64,000 nucleotides of DNA from a bacterium (GCA_021811185.1 JAJZPL010000009.1:1-64000), one strand, 5' to 3'. Counted from the first letter of the stretch, positions 1-8,729 are shown. Translations and numbers: made by a program. Notes: generated by a model from the letters alone, not told the origin.

Positions 1-752
1 TCCGATCTCTTCGTGTCTATGCGCCGCGCCCAGGCCTCCACGTCGGCGGCGGGGCCTTCCAGCTCCACGGTTATGGAGGAAACGCTGGTCTTGGCCGGCA
101 CCGCGCCGGCCTTTATTTCCACCTGGGAGAGCGTCTTGGTTTCTTTCAGCGTTACCGGCTGGAAATACACGGTCACGGTCTCCTTGGGGTCGCCCTCTTC
201 GCCCTGCTGCGTTTTCAGCGCCAGCACGCCTTCCTTTTCGAAGAGCACCAGGTCCGGGTCTATCGTTTTAAACTCCGACTGGTTAAGCTCCACCTTCACT
301 TCTATGGGCAGCTTTTTCTCTTCCTGGGCCTGCACGCCCTTCAGCGCGGTCTGGCTGTTGTTCTTCTGCATTTCCTGGGTGACGCGCATCAGCTCCTGGT
401 AATCGCCCTTGGCCTGCGCCTCCAGGATCTTCTTCTGGTAGTCGATGCCGGCCTGCTTGCTGGCGGCCTCGGCGTCCTTGACCCCTTTTATGGCGAACTT
501 CCGCGTGGCGCCGGCATGGTTGGAAACCAGCGAGCCTTTTTCCTTGTACCACTCGGTGGGCAGGCTGAAGTCGTCCTTCTGCTTTACGAAACCGGCCGGC
601 GGCAGCCCCAGGGCGTCCAGCACGGTCACCAGTTTCTTCTTGAAAACCCCCACCTCGTCGCGCGTCAGCAGCGCCTTCTTGTCGTCCCCGGCCCGGCAAA
701 GCCCGGGGCCGACGAGGGCGAGCGCCAGCGCCAGTTTTAATACGTTTTTCAT
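1..752 (-). CDS. Secreted protein of unknown function (C-terminus cut by window edge)
   Basis: An open frame runs from an ATG at 752, preceded by a GGGAGGGGAAA ribosome-binding site, to the window edge without a stop; 250 codons are visible. The N-terminus (MKNVLKLALALALVGPGLCR) is a clear signal peptide without a lipobox Cys, so the protein is probably periplasmic. The rest is Lys/Glu-rich, with a helical stretch around residues 95-135 and a beta-rich later part (VKVELNQSEFKTIDPDLVLF and following). No family is recognised. The missing C-terminus prevents a better call. The gene is separated from yjbQ by about 80 bp. Confidence 0.7.
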   Translation of the reverse strand, partial: MKNVLKLALALALVGPGLCRAGDDKKALLTRDEVGVFKKKLVTVLDALGLPPAGFVKQKDDFSLPTEWYKEKGSLVSNHAGATRKFAIKGVKDAEAASKQAGIDYQKKILEAQAKGDYQELMRVTQEMQKNNSQTALKGVQAQEEKKLPIEVKVELNQSEFKTIDPDLVLFEKEGVLALKTQQGEEGDPKETVTVYFQPVTLKETKTLSQVEIKAGAVPAKTSVSSITVELEGPAADVEAWARRIDTKRS

Positions 753-835
753 TTTCCCCTCCCAAACCCTAAGATGCGGAAATCATAGGAAACTCGCGGG
801 AGCCGCCGCAAGCGCTAAAGCTCCCGGCGCGGGCC

Positions 836-1234
836 TCAGGCTTTTATCAGTTTGACCCAGACCTCGCGCTCCCTGGGGCCGTCGTACTCGCAGAGGTAGA
901 GCCCCTGCCAGGTCCCCAGCTGCAGCGCGCCGTCCTCGATGAACACGGTGAGCGAAGAGCCCACCAGCACCGCCTTGATGTGGGCGGGCGAATTGCCCTC
1001 GGCGTGTTTGTAAGCGGGGTCTTCCGGCACGCTTTCGTCCAGTTTGCACAGGATGTCGGTCTTCACGTCGGGGTCGGCGTTCTCGTTGATGGCCAGCGCG
1101 CAGGTGGTGTGCGGCACGAACACGTGGCAGACCCCGCTCTCCAGGTCGTTGGCGCGCACTATCTCGGCCACCGCCGCGGTAATGTCGGCCATCTCGCACT
1201 TGCCGGAAGTTTTAACCTTGAATTTATGCGTCAT
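836..1234 (-). CDS. yjbQ: YjbQ / UPF0047 family protein
   Basis: This 132-residue protein has the usual length of the UPF0047 family. It carries the family signatures HVFVPHTTCALAINENAD (about residues 37-54), HAEGNSPAHIKAVLVGSS and LGTWQGLYLCEYDGPR. E. coli YjbQ has weak thiamine-phosphate synthase activity in vitro; the physiological role is unsettled. The ATG has GGAGGAG just upstream and overlaps the stop of the metallophosphoesterase gene by 4 bp (ATGA), so the two are probably translationally coupled. Family assignment is firm; function is inferred from the family only. Confidence 0.93.
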   Translation of the reverse strand: MTHKFKVKTSGKCEMADITAAVAEIVRANDLESGVCHVFVPHTTCALAINENADPDVKTDILCKLDESVPEDPAYKHAEGNSPAHIKAVLVGSSLTVFIEDGALQLGTWQGLYLCEYDGPREREVWVKLIKA

Positions 1235-2370
1235 TTCTCCTCCATCCCCTTGTTTTTAAGCGGCCGCAGCGTGATAAGCGGTAGCTCCGAGTCCGTGAAC
1301 AGGCGCAGCGGCGGCCCCCAGGTCCCGGCGCCCGAGGTAACGTACAGCACCGTGCCGCGGTCCCGGTACAGGCCGTAAAAATATTTATAGATTAGCCGCT
1401 CTATAAGGTTGAAAGGAAAGATCTGGCCCGCGTGCGTATGCCCGCTCAGCACCAGCCCCGGCGCGCCGTTCATTATTGGTTCCCAGCCCTGCGGCTGATG
1501 CGAAAGCAGCACGGCCGCTTTGCCCGGCACGACTAGAGCCTTGGCCAGGGAAGCCGCCTCCCCCGGCGAAAGCGGGGAGCGCTTCAGGTCGTCCACCCCG
1601 CCCACCATCAGGCCGGTAACGGGCTCGAAAACCGTCCCCCGCAGCACCCGGATGCCGCAGCGGCTCAAAAAGTCCGCCGCCTTATCTTTCCCGGCGAACA
1701 GGTCGTGGTTGCCCAGGGCCGCCGCCGTCCCGTAGCGCGCGCGCAAGCCCTTAAGGATGCCGCAGGCTTCCTCCGGCACGTTCTCGCGCCGCTCGGAAAA
1801 ATCCCCGGTGAGCGCCACCAGGTCCGGCCGCAGCGAATTTATCTCGTCCGCCAGCCGCCGCAGCTTTTCCGCCCCATTCAGCCGGCCCAGGTGCAGGTCC
1901 GAAATCTGCGCTATTTTAAAACCATCCAGTTTTTCAGGGAGGCCCGCTATATCAGCCTCGACCAGCTTCACCCGCGGCCTGTCCGCCCCGCCTTTGACCG
2001 CTATGCCTAAAAGAACCGCCGCAACAGCCAGCGAGGCCAGCGCGTAGGGGCGCGCGGGGGGCGTTACGCCCCTGGCTTTAAGCCGGCCGAACACCAGGCT
2101 GGCCAGCAGCAGGGTATAGAAAAGGATGAAGCTGGCGCCAAGCCAGAAGAAGCCGAACCAGAGCAGCGCGTGCCCCAAAGCCCCGCCGGCGGCGGCCTCG
2201 AGCGTGTGCGCGGCGGGATAGGACGCCGCCAGCACGCAGAAACCCGCGCCAAGGGCGAACGCGGCGCCCCTGCCCGGCTTGAAAAAGCGCAGCAGCCACC
2301 CGGCGATATAAAAATTCACCGCCAGGTAAAGCCCGGTCAGCACCGGCCCGAAAAAGTGGAAATTGCGCAT
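1231..2370 (-). CDS. Membrane-anchored calcineurin-like metallophosphoesterase
   Basis: The 379-residue protein has about four N-terminal membrane segments (residues 8-130) followed by a calcineurin-type phosphoesterase domain. Metal-binding motifs appear in order: QISDLHLG, TGDF, LGNHD, LSHQPQG and SGHTHAGQ. This is the layout of the YaeI/YkuE-type enzymes, some of which act on phospholipid-like substrates at the membrane; the substrate here is unknown. It is the first gene of a two-gene unit with yjbQ. The start at 2370 has only a weak ribosome-binding site. Confidence 0.9.
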   Translation of the reverse strand: MRNFHFFGPVLTGLYLAVNFYIAGWLLRFFKPGRGAAFALGAGFCVLAASYPAAHTLEAAAGGALGHALLWFGFFWLGASFILFYTLLLASLVFGRLKARGVTPPARPYALASLAVAAVLLGIAVKGGADRPRVKLVEADIAGLPEKLDGFKIAQISDLHLGRLNGAEKLRRLADEINSLRPDLVALTGDFSERRENVPEEACGILKGLRARYGTAAALGNHDLFAGKDKAADFLSRCGIRVLRGTVFEPVTGLMVGGVDDLKRSPLSPGEAASLAKALVVPGKAAVLLSHQPQGWEPIMNGAPGLVLSGHTHAGQIFPFNLIERLIYKYFYGLYRDRGTVLYVTSGAGTWGPPLRLFTDSELPLITLRPLKNKGMEEK

Positions 2371-2454
2371 CGGCTATTTTCCCATGCCGGAATGTTCCAG
2401 CCCCCGCCCGCTCCCCTCCGGCGCGGCCTTAGTAAGGAATTATCAGTTACGGCA

Positions 2455-2460
2455 ATTATA
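2455..2460 (-). promoter_or_regulatory. Possible -10 box for the metallophosphoesterase/yjbQ unit
   Basis: Read on the minus strand, this is a perfect TATAAT about 85 nt upstream of the metallophosphoesterase ATG. No convincing -35 box lies at the right distance, so it is tentative. Confidence 0.3.
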
Positions 2461-2520
2461 TAAACAAAACCTTAAGGAAGGCGGCCTTACCGGCACCCCG
2501 GAGATATCTGCCCCCTGAAC

Positions 2521-2537
2521 CGCGTTAAATTAACGCG
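2521..2537. promoter_or_regulatory. Perfect palindrome, candidate operator
   Basis: CGCGTTAA-A-TTAACGCG has perfect 8-bp arms around a single base. It ends 12 bp before the -35 box of the CheY-like gene and has no T-tract, so it looks like a dimeric regulator site rather than a terminator. The regulator is unknown. Confidence 0.5.
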
Positions 2538-2549
2538 AGCCTTTCCCAG

Positions 2550-2578
2550 TTGACAAACGGGCGCACGCGTGTTAGGCT
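2550..2578 (+). promoter_or_regulatory. Sigma-70-like promoter for the cheY/cheC-like pair
   Basis: A consensus TTGACA (2550-2555) is followed by a 17-bp spacer and TAGGCT (2573-2578), a weak -10 match. It lies about 60 bp upstream of the ATG at 2638, directly after the palindrome at 2521-2537. Confidence 0.5.
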
Positions 2579-2637
2579 ATGCCCTAGACGGCGGCGCCTG
2601 TACGGAGCCTGGGAGCCATATAATTCCGGGGGTATTA

Positions 2638-2994
2638 ATGAAAGTGCTTATCGTGGATGACAACAGCAGCACCAGGGAGGTGCTCAACGTTATCCTTAAA
2701 AATCTGGGACACGAAGTGGTGGGCGAGGCTGAAGACGGCAAAAGCGCCCTTACGGCCTTCGTGGAACTGCGCCCCGAAGCGGTGCTGCTGGACATCATCA
2801 TGCCGGGCATCTCCGGCATAGTGGTGCTGGAAGAGATGCGCAGGATAGCCCCGGCGGCGAAGATCATAATGCTCACCGCCGTGGACCAGGACGACGTGAC
2901 CAGCGAGATAAACAGCAAAGGCGCGTCGGGAATAGTATTCAAACCTTTCTCCCGCGACGACCTGAAAAGAGCCTTCGACAAACTGAACAAGTGA
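2638..2994 (+). CDS. CheY-like single-domain response regulator
   Basis: A 118-residue stand-alone receiver domain. It has the acidic pair (LIVDDN, residues 4-9), the phospho-acceptor Asp in LLDIIMPG, the conserved Thr in IMLTAVD, and Lys in FKPFS. The frame is open further upstream, but the match to the family begins at the ATG at 2638, which follows CGGGGGT. There is no output domain, so it should work by protein contact. Its stop overlaps the next start by 4 bp (GTGA), coupling it to the CheC-like gene. Confidence 0.93.
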   Translation: MKVLIVDDNSSTREVLNVILKNLGHEVVGEAEDGKSALTAFVELRPEAVLLDIIMPGISGIVVLEEMRRIAPAAKIIMLTAVDQDDVTSEINSKGASGIVFKPFSRDDLKRAFDKLNK

Positions 2995-3587
2995 GCGCGC
3001 GCCGACCGCCTTACACCATGACCGAAGACACGCTTGCGCGGCTGGCCGCGGCCGGCCTTGAAAAATGCCTCCTCAAGATGACCGAGGTCTCGGCCGGGGC
3101 CTGGCGGCTGGACTACGCCCGGACTTTCCGCGGCACGGTCCGCGACGCGATAAAGCTGCAGGACCGCGGCACGGCGCCGGCCGCCGCCCTGCGCATCAAG
3201 ATCAAGGGCTCCCCTCCTTTCACCACCGCCATCCTTTTCAGCCCCGCGGACGTAACCCATCTTTCCAGGTGCTACATGGACGGGTCTTTTTGCGAGCTGC
3301 CGGACTGGGACCAGCCGGAAGTCACCATCGTGGAGATCGGCAACGTAGTCCTGAACGCGCTGGCCAACGCCCTGCTCAAGGCCCTGGCCGCCACGGCCGT
3401 GCCTTCCGTGCCCGCTTATTTCAAGGGAGAGAGCGGCGCCGTTGAAAAGTGGCTGGACGCCGGCCCCGGCACGTTCACCATAGTCTCCGCCAGGCTTACC
3501 GCGCAGCGCGACGGCCGTTCGGCAGCGGCGGAAGTCTTCGCTTTCCTCCCCTCCGCCCTTGCCGCGGACACCCCGGGGACCAGGTGA
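2991..3587 (+). CDS. CheC/CheX-like protein (candidate CheY phosphatase)
   Basis: The 198-residue protein contains a motif around residues 115-145, EIGNVVLNALANALLKAL followed by PSVP. This resembles the E-x-GN helix that inserts into the CheY active site in CheC/CheX phosphatases. Pairing with a CheY-like gene through a 4-bp overlap supports the role. The start is GTG at 2991; an ATG at 3018 is a possible alternative that removes nine residues. Only one such helix is evident, whereas CheC has two, so it is closer to CheX or a divergent form. The assignment rests on motif and context. Confidence 0.65.
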   Translation: MSARRPPYTMTEDTLARLAAAGLEKCLLKMTEVSAGAWRLDYARTFRGTVRDAIKLQDRGTAPAAALRIKIKGSPPFTTAILFSPADVTHLSRCYMDGSFCELPDWDQPEVTIVEIGNVVLNALANALLKALAATAVPSVPAYFKGESGAVEKWLDAGPGTFTIVSARLTAQRDGRSAAAEVFAFLPSALAADTPGTR

Positions 3588-3654
3588 ACTGCCTGGCTCT
3601 CCACTTTTAAAAGGCCGTGCCCTCCGGGGCCGCAAGAATACCCTGAAAAAAAAT

Positions 3655-3683
3655 TTGCACTGGCGTTCCCCTACCGCTATAAT
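3655..3683 (+). promoter_or_regulatory. Strong sigma-70-like promoter, apparently leaderless
   Basis: TTGCAC (3655-3660), a 17-bp spacer and a perfect TATAAT (3678-3683). The start codon of the kinase gene is at 3693, so a normal start site at about 3690 gives almost no 5' leader. No Shine-Dalgarno sequence is present. Confidence 0.7.
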
Positions 3684-3692
3684 AATCATTAG

Positions 3693-5750
3693 ATGGCAGA
3701 CACCATAGGCCGCGTCCTGGTTATCACTACCGGCAAGGAACTCCTTGACGAGCTGGCCCCTTCCATGTCCGGCAGGGGGCTGGAACTCGTCTGCGTGCCC
3801 ACGCTCAAGTACGCCGCCGCCAGGCTGGCCACCGGGGATTGCTCCGCCATGGTGGTGGACTTCGTCCAGGTGCCGCCCGCCGAGCGCGAAGGCTTCCTGG
3901 CGCTGCATAAACAATTTCCAAAGGTACACCTGTTCACGCTGGAGACCATAGCCAGCCTGGCCCCCGCCGTCAACGCGCCCCTGCGCCGCCTCAGCTGGCC
4001 GCTGCCCATGGGCTTTGCGGACCAGGTCCGGGTGATAGTGCGCCCGGTCATCATCCTCACCGACCAGGTGCTGTTCACCACCGGCGCCGTGCAGAACGCT
4101 TTTCACGACGCCGGCGTACAGCCCGTCTCGCTGGAAGGCCCCCGCGAACTCCCCGAATTCATCCGCAAACTGGCCGAAGCCCGCGCCGCCGCGCCCAAGC
4201 CCAAAAAATCCAAACCCCTCTGGGGCCTGCTGGGCTCCGAAGAGGAAACCTCGCCCGAGCCCGCGCCCCTGCCCATGAACGTGGCGATCGTGCAGTTCAC
4301 CGGCACCATGAAGGAAGCCGACGCGCTGGACACCGAGGTCCGCGGCGCCATGCCCGAAGCCGTGTGCTACTACGTCTCCGGCGTGGATACCGACCGCTAC
4401 GGCATCCAGGCCCTGAAAGAGGGGCAGTTGGTGGCCCTGCCGCGCGACCAGGCCGGGCGCGTGGCAGGGATCCTGAAAGAGAACACCGAAGGCGGCGACG
4501 TGCGCCTTAAGAAGCGGGAGAAGGAACGAGTGCTCCTGCTTGACAATTTCAAACCAGCCCTCGCCACGCTGGGCCAGGCCCTGACGGGCAGGGGCTACGA
4601 AGTAACAACCTCCATGAGCGGCGAGGACGCGCTGGGCCTCTGCCGCAGCGGCACTTTCCACCTGGCCGTCATCAGCACCTCCATCCCTTTCGGCCAGCAT
4701 AACGGCGCCGAGCTCGCCCAGAAACTGCGCGAGCACGACCCGGACCTGCGCATCATCTTTATGGTGGACCAGTACCCGCTGCAGGCGGCGCTGAAAGGCG
4801 TCAGCCAGGTGGTGGAGCTGGGCCTCGACGACGCCATCCTGAAGCCCATCGAGGCCTCGCGCCTGATCTTCTCCGTGGAGAAGGCCCTCGAGCGGCGCTT
4901 CCTGGTGCTGGAGAACGCGCGCCTGCTCAAAGAGATGCAGGAGCTGAACCGCCAGCTGGCCGCCATCAACGGCTTCCAGAAGAATTTCTTCGCCACGGTG
5001 GCGCACGACGTGAAGAGCCCGCTGACCGCCATCCTCGGCTACTCCGAGGTGCTCACCAACAAGCTCAAGGCCATGCCCAGCGAGGGCAGGTACGCCGCCA
5101 ATATCCAGACCTCGGCGAAAACCCTGAACGTGCTGATCTCCGACCTGGTGGACCTGGCCGCGATCGAATCCGGCAAGCTGCGCGTGGAAATAGGCACGCT
5201 GAATTTGCTGGCCGTGATCCAGGACGTGTACGAGCGCGTGAAGATAGCCGCGCAGAAGCGCAACCTCAACATGACCCTGGAAGCCCCGGCGGCGCTGCCG
5301 CCGCTGGCCGGCGACGACGCGCGCGTGGGCCAGGTGGTGCAGAACCTCTGCACCAACGCCATCCAGTACACCAAGGAAGGCGGCAAGATCACCATTAAAG
5401 CGGAAGTCCTGCCGGACCGCGTGGTCGTCAGCGTAATCGACACCGGCATCGGCATTTCTAAGGAAGACCTGCCCCGCGTCTGGGAACGGTTCTTCCAGAC
5501 CAAGGAAGCGCAGGGCATGAGAAAAGCCGGCTTCGGCCTGGGCCTGAAAATCGCCCGCGAGATCGTGCAGCGCCACGGCGGCGAGATGGGCATAGAGTCG
5601 GAGCTCGGAGTGGGCTCGCGCTTCTTCTTCCACATCCCGCTCAAAAAGCCCGGCGCGGAGCCTGCCGCCCCGGCCTCCCAGGCCGCTCCCGCCGCGCCTG
5701 CCGCGCCGCCCGCCGCGCACTCCGGACCCGGCGTCCCCAGGCAGCATTAA
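3693..5750 (+). CDS. Histidine kinase with degenerate N-terminal receiver-like domains
   Basis: A 685-residue soluble kinase. The N-terminus (about 6-115) folds like a receiver but lacks the acidic pair. A second alpha/beta stretch spans about 195-265. A third receiver-like domain (about 280-400) has Ser where the phospho-acceptor Asp should be (AVISTSIP), yet keeps the Lys (ILKPI). Then come a short coiled coil, the HisKA helix with His near residue 438 (TVAHDVKSPLT) and a HATPase domain with N, G1 (DTGIGIS) and G2 (GFGLGLKIA) boxes. The C-terminal 40 residues are Ala/Pro-rich. No membrane segments are seen, so it is cytoplasmic and may sense through protein contact, perhaps with the CheY-like protein upstream. 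Confidence 0.88.
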   Translation: MADTIGRVLVITTGKELLDELAPSMSGRGLELVCVPTLKYAAARLATGDCSAMVVDFVQVPPAEREGFLALHKQFPKVHLFTLETIASLAPAVNAPLRRLSWPLPMGFADQVRVIVRPVIILTDQVLFTTGAVQNAFHDAGVQPVSLEGPRELPEFIRKLAEARAAAPKPKKSKPLWGLLGSEEETSPEPAPLPMNVAIVQFTGTMKEADALDTEVRGAMPEAVCYYVSGVDTDRYGIQALKEGQLVALPRDQAGRVAGILKENTEGGDVRLKKREKERVLLLDNFKPALATLGQALTGRGYEVTTSMSGEDALGLCRSGTFHLAVISTSIPFGQHNGAELAQKLREHDPDLRIIFMVDQYPLQAALKGVSQVVELGLDDAILKPIEASRLIFSVEKALERRFLVLENARLLKEMQELNRQLAAINGFQKNFFATVAHDVKSPLTAILGYSEVLTNKLKAMPSEGRYAANIQTSAKTLNVLISDLVDLAAIESGKLRVEIGTLNLLAVIQDVYERVKIAAQKRNLNMTLEAPAALPPLAGDDARVGQVVQNLCTNAIQYTKEGGKITIKAEVLPDRVVVSVIDTGIGISKEDLPRVWERFFQTKEAQGMRKAGFGLGLKIAREIVQRHGGEMGIESELGVGSRFFFHIPLKKPGAEPAAPASQAAPAAPAAPPAAHSGPGVPRQH

Positions 5751-5789
5751 CCTCCCCCTTAAACCGTTTTTTTCGCCGCCCTTCTTTAC

Positions 5790-7265
5790 ATGCCCACCTT
5801 AAGAGATAAAATCGACCGCGTGCTCATGCGGGACGACCTCCTGCCAAAATTACTTATCGCGACCGCGGCAATGCTCTGGCTGGCGCCGGTCTTTTCCTCC
5901 CTCTGGCGCGACGAGGCCATAACCTACTGGATAATTAAGGACAGCTGGGGCGAAGCGTGGCGCCGGGCCCTGGGCTACCAGGAATGGTCCGCGGCCTACT
6001 TCATGGGTCTTAAAGCCTGGACGGCCGTTTTCGGCTCGAGCGAGTTTTCGCTGCGGCTGCCGTCGATAATTGCCCAGGCCTGGGCCGCGTACGGGGTCTA
6101 CCTGCTCGGCAAAAAGCTGCGCGGCGCCGAAACCGGGCTGCTGGCCGCGCTGGTTTTCGCGGCTTCCAACTCCACGTTCTTTTACGCTTCGGAAGCCAGG
6201 CCGTACGCGGCCGCCACGGCCTTCGCGGTCTTCTCGGTGGTCTACCTCGTAAAGCTGCTCGACGGCGGCGGGCCTGAGGACGGTTGCCTGTACGCGCTTT
6301 TCTCGGTGCTGGCCGCCTGCATGCAACTCATGTTCGCGGGCATCCTGCTGGTGCACGTCCTGTACTGGGGCTACCGGCGTTTCAGTGAAAGATCGGCTCC
6401 CGCCGGTGTTTTTTTCAAGGCCTTCGCCGCCGTCCTGCTTTTTATAACGCCGCTCGTTTGGAGCGCCGCGGCTATCCTGCAAAGAGCCCCTTCCCTCATG
6501 TTCGCGCCTTACCCCGGGCCGCGGGAGCTGGCGGGCTGCCTGGCAGGGGTCCCGCTGCTGTCCGGCCTTGCCGCCGGGTTCCTTGCCGCCGGCTCTTTCG
6601 CCATAGATAAAGAAGAGCTGAAACGGATCCCGGCTTCAGCCTTCGTGCTGACGGCTTGCTGGGCGCTGCTGCCGCCCCTGCTTTTCTTTTCCGTGTCGAA
6701 CCTGGCGCCGGCTCAGATCTGGGTGACCAGGTATTTCCTGTACTCGCAGGCGGGCTCGGCCCTGTGCTTCGGCTTGTTCCTGGGGCTGGTAAAGCCGGCG
6801 CGGACCAGGAGGCTGGCGGCGGCGGCCATTGCCGCGGCCGCGCTGGCCGCGCACCTGCGCTTTTCACATACGAACGAAGATTGGCGTTCGGCCGCGGCCG
6901 CCGCCGGGAACTGGGCCGCGGGGCATAAAGCCGCCGTGGCGCTGACCAGCCCTTATATAGAATCCATGCAGCCGGCCTGGCCGGGAGACGCGGATAAAGC
7001 CGGATACCTGTCGGCCCCGCTTGCCTATTATCCGGCTGGCGAGGCGCCGCTGGCTTTGCCTTTGAACCTCACTCCCCTTAACCGGCGGCTGATAGCGCGC
7101 CTCTTAAAAGCCGGGACGGCCGGCCGCGGCGGCCTGGCTGTACTGGGTTTTAGCGACGCGTCTTATGCCAGTTTCATGACTGAACTCCTGGCCGCGGAAG
7201 GTTTTCCGGTCAAGGAAACCCTTCCCGGATTAGAAAATCCCCGGGTTACGGTCTACCGGCGTTAA
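5790..7265 (+). CDS. GT39-like polytopic glycosyltransferase
   Basis: A 491-residue protein with roughly ten hydrophobic segments. Near the N-terminus, in the first external loop, it has LWRDEAITYW, the acidic motif typical of GT39/PMT and ArnT-like enzymes that use polyprenyl-linked sugars. Another family-like motif is SEARPYA at about residue 130. The C-terminal third is a soluble domain. The acceptor and sugar are unknown. No neighbours suggest a pathway. No ribosome-binding site is evident before the ATG at 5790. Confidence 0.7.
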   Translation: MPTLRDKIDRVLMRDDLLPKLLIATAAMLWLAPVFSSLWRDEAITYWIIKDSWGEAWRRALGYQEWSAAYFMGLKAWTAVFGSSEFSLRLPSIIAQAWAAYGVYLLGKKLRGAETGLLAALVFAASNSTFFYASEARPYAAATAFAVFSVVYLVKLLDGGGPEDGCLYALFSVLAACMQLMFAGILLVHVLYWGYRRFSERSAPAGVFFKAFAAVLLFITPLVWSAAAILQRAPSLMFAPYPGPRELAGCLAGVPLLSGLAAGFLAAGSFAIDKEELKRIPASAFVLTACWALLPPLLFFSVSNLAPAQIWVTRYFLYSQAGSALCFGLFLGLVKPARTRRLAAAAIAAAALAAHLRFSHTNEDWRSAAAAAGNWAAGHKAAVALTSPYIESMQPAWPGDADKAGYLSAPLAYYPAGEAPLALPLNLTPLNRRLIARLLKAGTAGRGGLAVLGFSDASYASFMTELLAAEGFPVKETLPGLENPRVTVYRR

Positions 7266-7290
7266 CCCCCGGGCGCTGCGGTGAAAATAA

Positions 7291-7314
7291 AACCGCCGGG
7301 CTTTCCCGGCGGTT
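7291..7314 (-). terminator. Rho-independent terminator
   Basis: AACCGCCGGG-CTTT-CCCGGCGGTT forms a perfect 10-bp stem. On the minus strand it is followed by TTATTTT, so it ends the lipoprotein gene at 7337. It may also stop plus-strand readthrough from the GT39-like gene. Confidence 0.85.
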
Positions 7315-7336
7315 CTTGCGCTCCAGGGCCCTGTAT

Positions 7337-8053
7337 TTACGGGGCCTTTTTAAGGCCGCTTATCGTGTCGGCGAGCCTGGCCTTCACCTTTTTGCTGCCG
7401 GTAAGGTCCATGGCTTTTTCGTAGCTGGCTATGGCCTCGGGGTTCTTCTTCGCTTTTTCCTGGCAGTAGCCCAGGCCCAGGTAGGCGTTGGCCAGGTCGT
7501 CGCCGGAGACGTTGAGTTCCCCGGCCTTCGCGATGGCGGCCTCGAACAGCTCCCGCGCCTTCAGGTCCCTGCCGCCCTTAAGCAGCATGGCCCCCTGCCG
7601 TTCCAGCAGGCGTACCGCGCGGGCGTCCCCGGCGGGGAGGAAAGGCAGCGCGGCGCCGTATTCCGCGGCGGCCGAGCGGTACTGCTTCTTCGAGAAATAC
7701 CTGCCCGCGGCGGCAAGGTGGAATTCCAGGTCCTTGGAGGAAGCTGGGACGGCTTCAGCCGGCGCGGCGGTAGCGGTTTTTATTTCCACCGGAGCCGCGG
7801 CGGGAACCTCGGCGGCGGGTTCGGCGGGCGCGGCGGCGGGCTCCGCGGGCACCTCGGCCTTATTCAGCTCCGCCAGGGCCGGCGGCAGTTCGCTCTTCAT
7901 CGGGACTCCCGGCAGGATAAAGTCGGTTGGGGCCTTGATCCCGTCCTCCTCCCGGGGATTATCCAGGCCAAGGTCGTCGCTGTCGGACCGCCGGTTTCCC
8001 GAACAGCCGGCCAGCAATGCGAACGCTAAAACCGCGGCGATTTTTTTCGTCAT
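7337..8053 (-). CDS. TPR-containing lipoprotein
   Basis: The 238-residue product starts MTKKIAAVLAFALLAGCSG, a lipoprotein signal with lipobox LLAGC. Residues about 60-105 form an Ala/Pro/Glu-rich linker. The C-terminal half (FHLAAAGRYFSKKQYRSAAA, LGLGYCQEKAKKNPEAIASY) looks like three or four TPR-type helical repeats, usually used for protein contacts. The ATG at 8053 is chosen because the signal peptide begins there. A minus-strand TATTAT lies only 6 nt upstream, which hints at a leaderless message. Confidence 0.82.
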   Translation of the reverse strand: MTKKIAAVLAFALLAGCSGNRRSDSDDLGLDNPREEDGIKAPTDFILPGVPMKSELPPALAELNKAEVPAEPAAAPAEPAAEVPAAAPVEIKTATAAPAEAVPASSKDLEFHLAAAGRYFSKKQYRSAAAEYGAALPFLPAGDARAVRLLERQGAMLLKGGRDLKARELFEAAIAKAGELNVSGDDLANAYLGLGYCQEKAKKNPEAIASYEKAMDLTGSKKVKARLADTISGLKKAP

Positions 8054-8111
8054 GAACTTATAATACCAAAGTCGGAACAAAAAAGTAACCACAACCGGGT
8101 AAAAAATAAAA

Positions 8112-8130
8112 CCGCCCGGAAGACGGGCGG
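8112..8130 (-). terminator. Rho-independent terminator of satP
   Basis: CCGCCCG-GAAGA-CGGGCGG, followed on the minus strand by TTTTATTTTTT. It lies just downstream of the transporter stop at 8157. Confidence 0.85.
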
Positions 8131-8156
8131 CTTTATCCTGTCCGGGCGCGCCCGGG

Positions 8157-8729
8157 TCAGAGCGGCAGGACCTTGCGCCCGTAAAGTTCGTTCAGGATCT
8201 GCGCGACGGCGGCATAGAACGCCGACAGGCCGCAGAACAGCCCCTCGTAACCGGCCAGGATCTTGGAGCCGCCGGTGAAGTCGGCGTAAGCCAGCAGGAA
8301 GAACAGCACGGTAAGCGACAGGAACACCGTCTGCAGCGCGCGGCTGAGCTTCAGCGTGCCTACGAACATACACGCGGTGAAAAGGCCCCAGAGCGCCAGG
8401 TAGAAGCCCATAGAAACGGGCGAGGCGGCCTCCCCCAGGCCCAGCTTGGGCATGACCAGCAGCGCCACCAGCGACAGCCAGAAGAACCCGTACAGCGTGA
8501 AGGCCGTGGTGCCGAAAGTGTTCTTTTTCTTCCACTCCATGGCCCCGGCGATCACCTGGGCGATGCCGCCGATGAAGATCCCCATGCCCAGGATCATGGT
8601 ATCCAGCCCGATGAAACCGGCGTTGTGCAGGTTCAGGAGGATGGTCGTCATGCCGAAGCCCAGCAGCCCCAGGGGCGCGGGATTGGCGGTAGTGTCGGCG
8701 AGGGTCACGGTGCTGTTCTGCTCGGTCAT
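8157..8729 (-). CDS. satP: SatP/YaaH (GPR1/FUN34) acetate-succinate transporter
   Basis: The 190-residue protein has six hydrophobic helices and the family signature NPAPLGL at residues 16-22, followed by [16 protein letters not shown]. coli SatP (YaaH) moves acetate and succinate across the inner membrane; that is the expected role here. The ATG at 8729 is preceded by AAGGAG. It is transcribed alone, between its own promoter and terminator. Confidence 0.92.
   Translation of the reverse strand: MTEQNSTVTLADTTANPAPLGLLGFGMTTILLNLHNAGFIGLDTMILGMGIFIGGIAQVIAGAMEWKKKNTFGTTAFTLYGFFWLSLVALLVMPKLGLGEAASPVSMGFYLALWGLFTACMFVGTLKLSRALQTVFLSLTVLFFLLAYADFTGGSKILAGYEGLFCGLSAFYAAVAQILNELYGRKVLPL

Noticed and set aside
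2577..5747. A 1056-codon minus-strand open frame opposite the kinase gene
   Set aside because: Its composition is that of an antisense frame of a high-GC gene, and the plus strand encodes clear kinase motifs.
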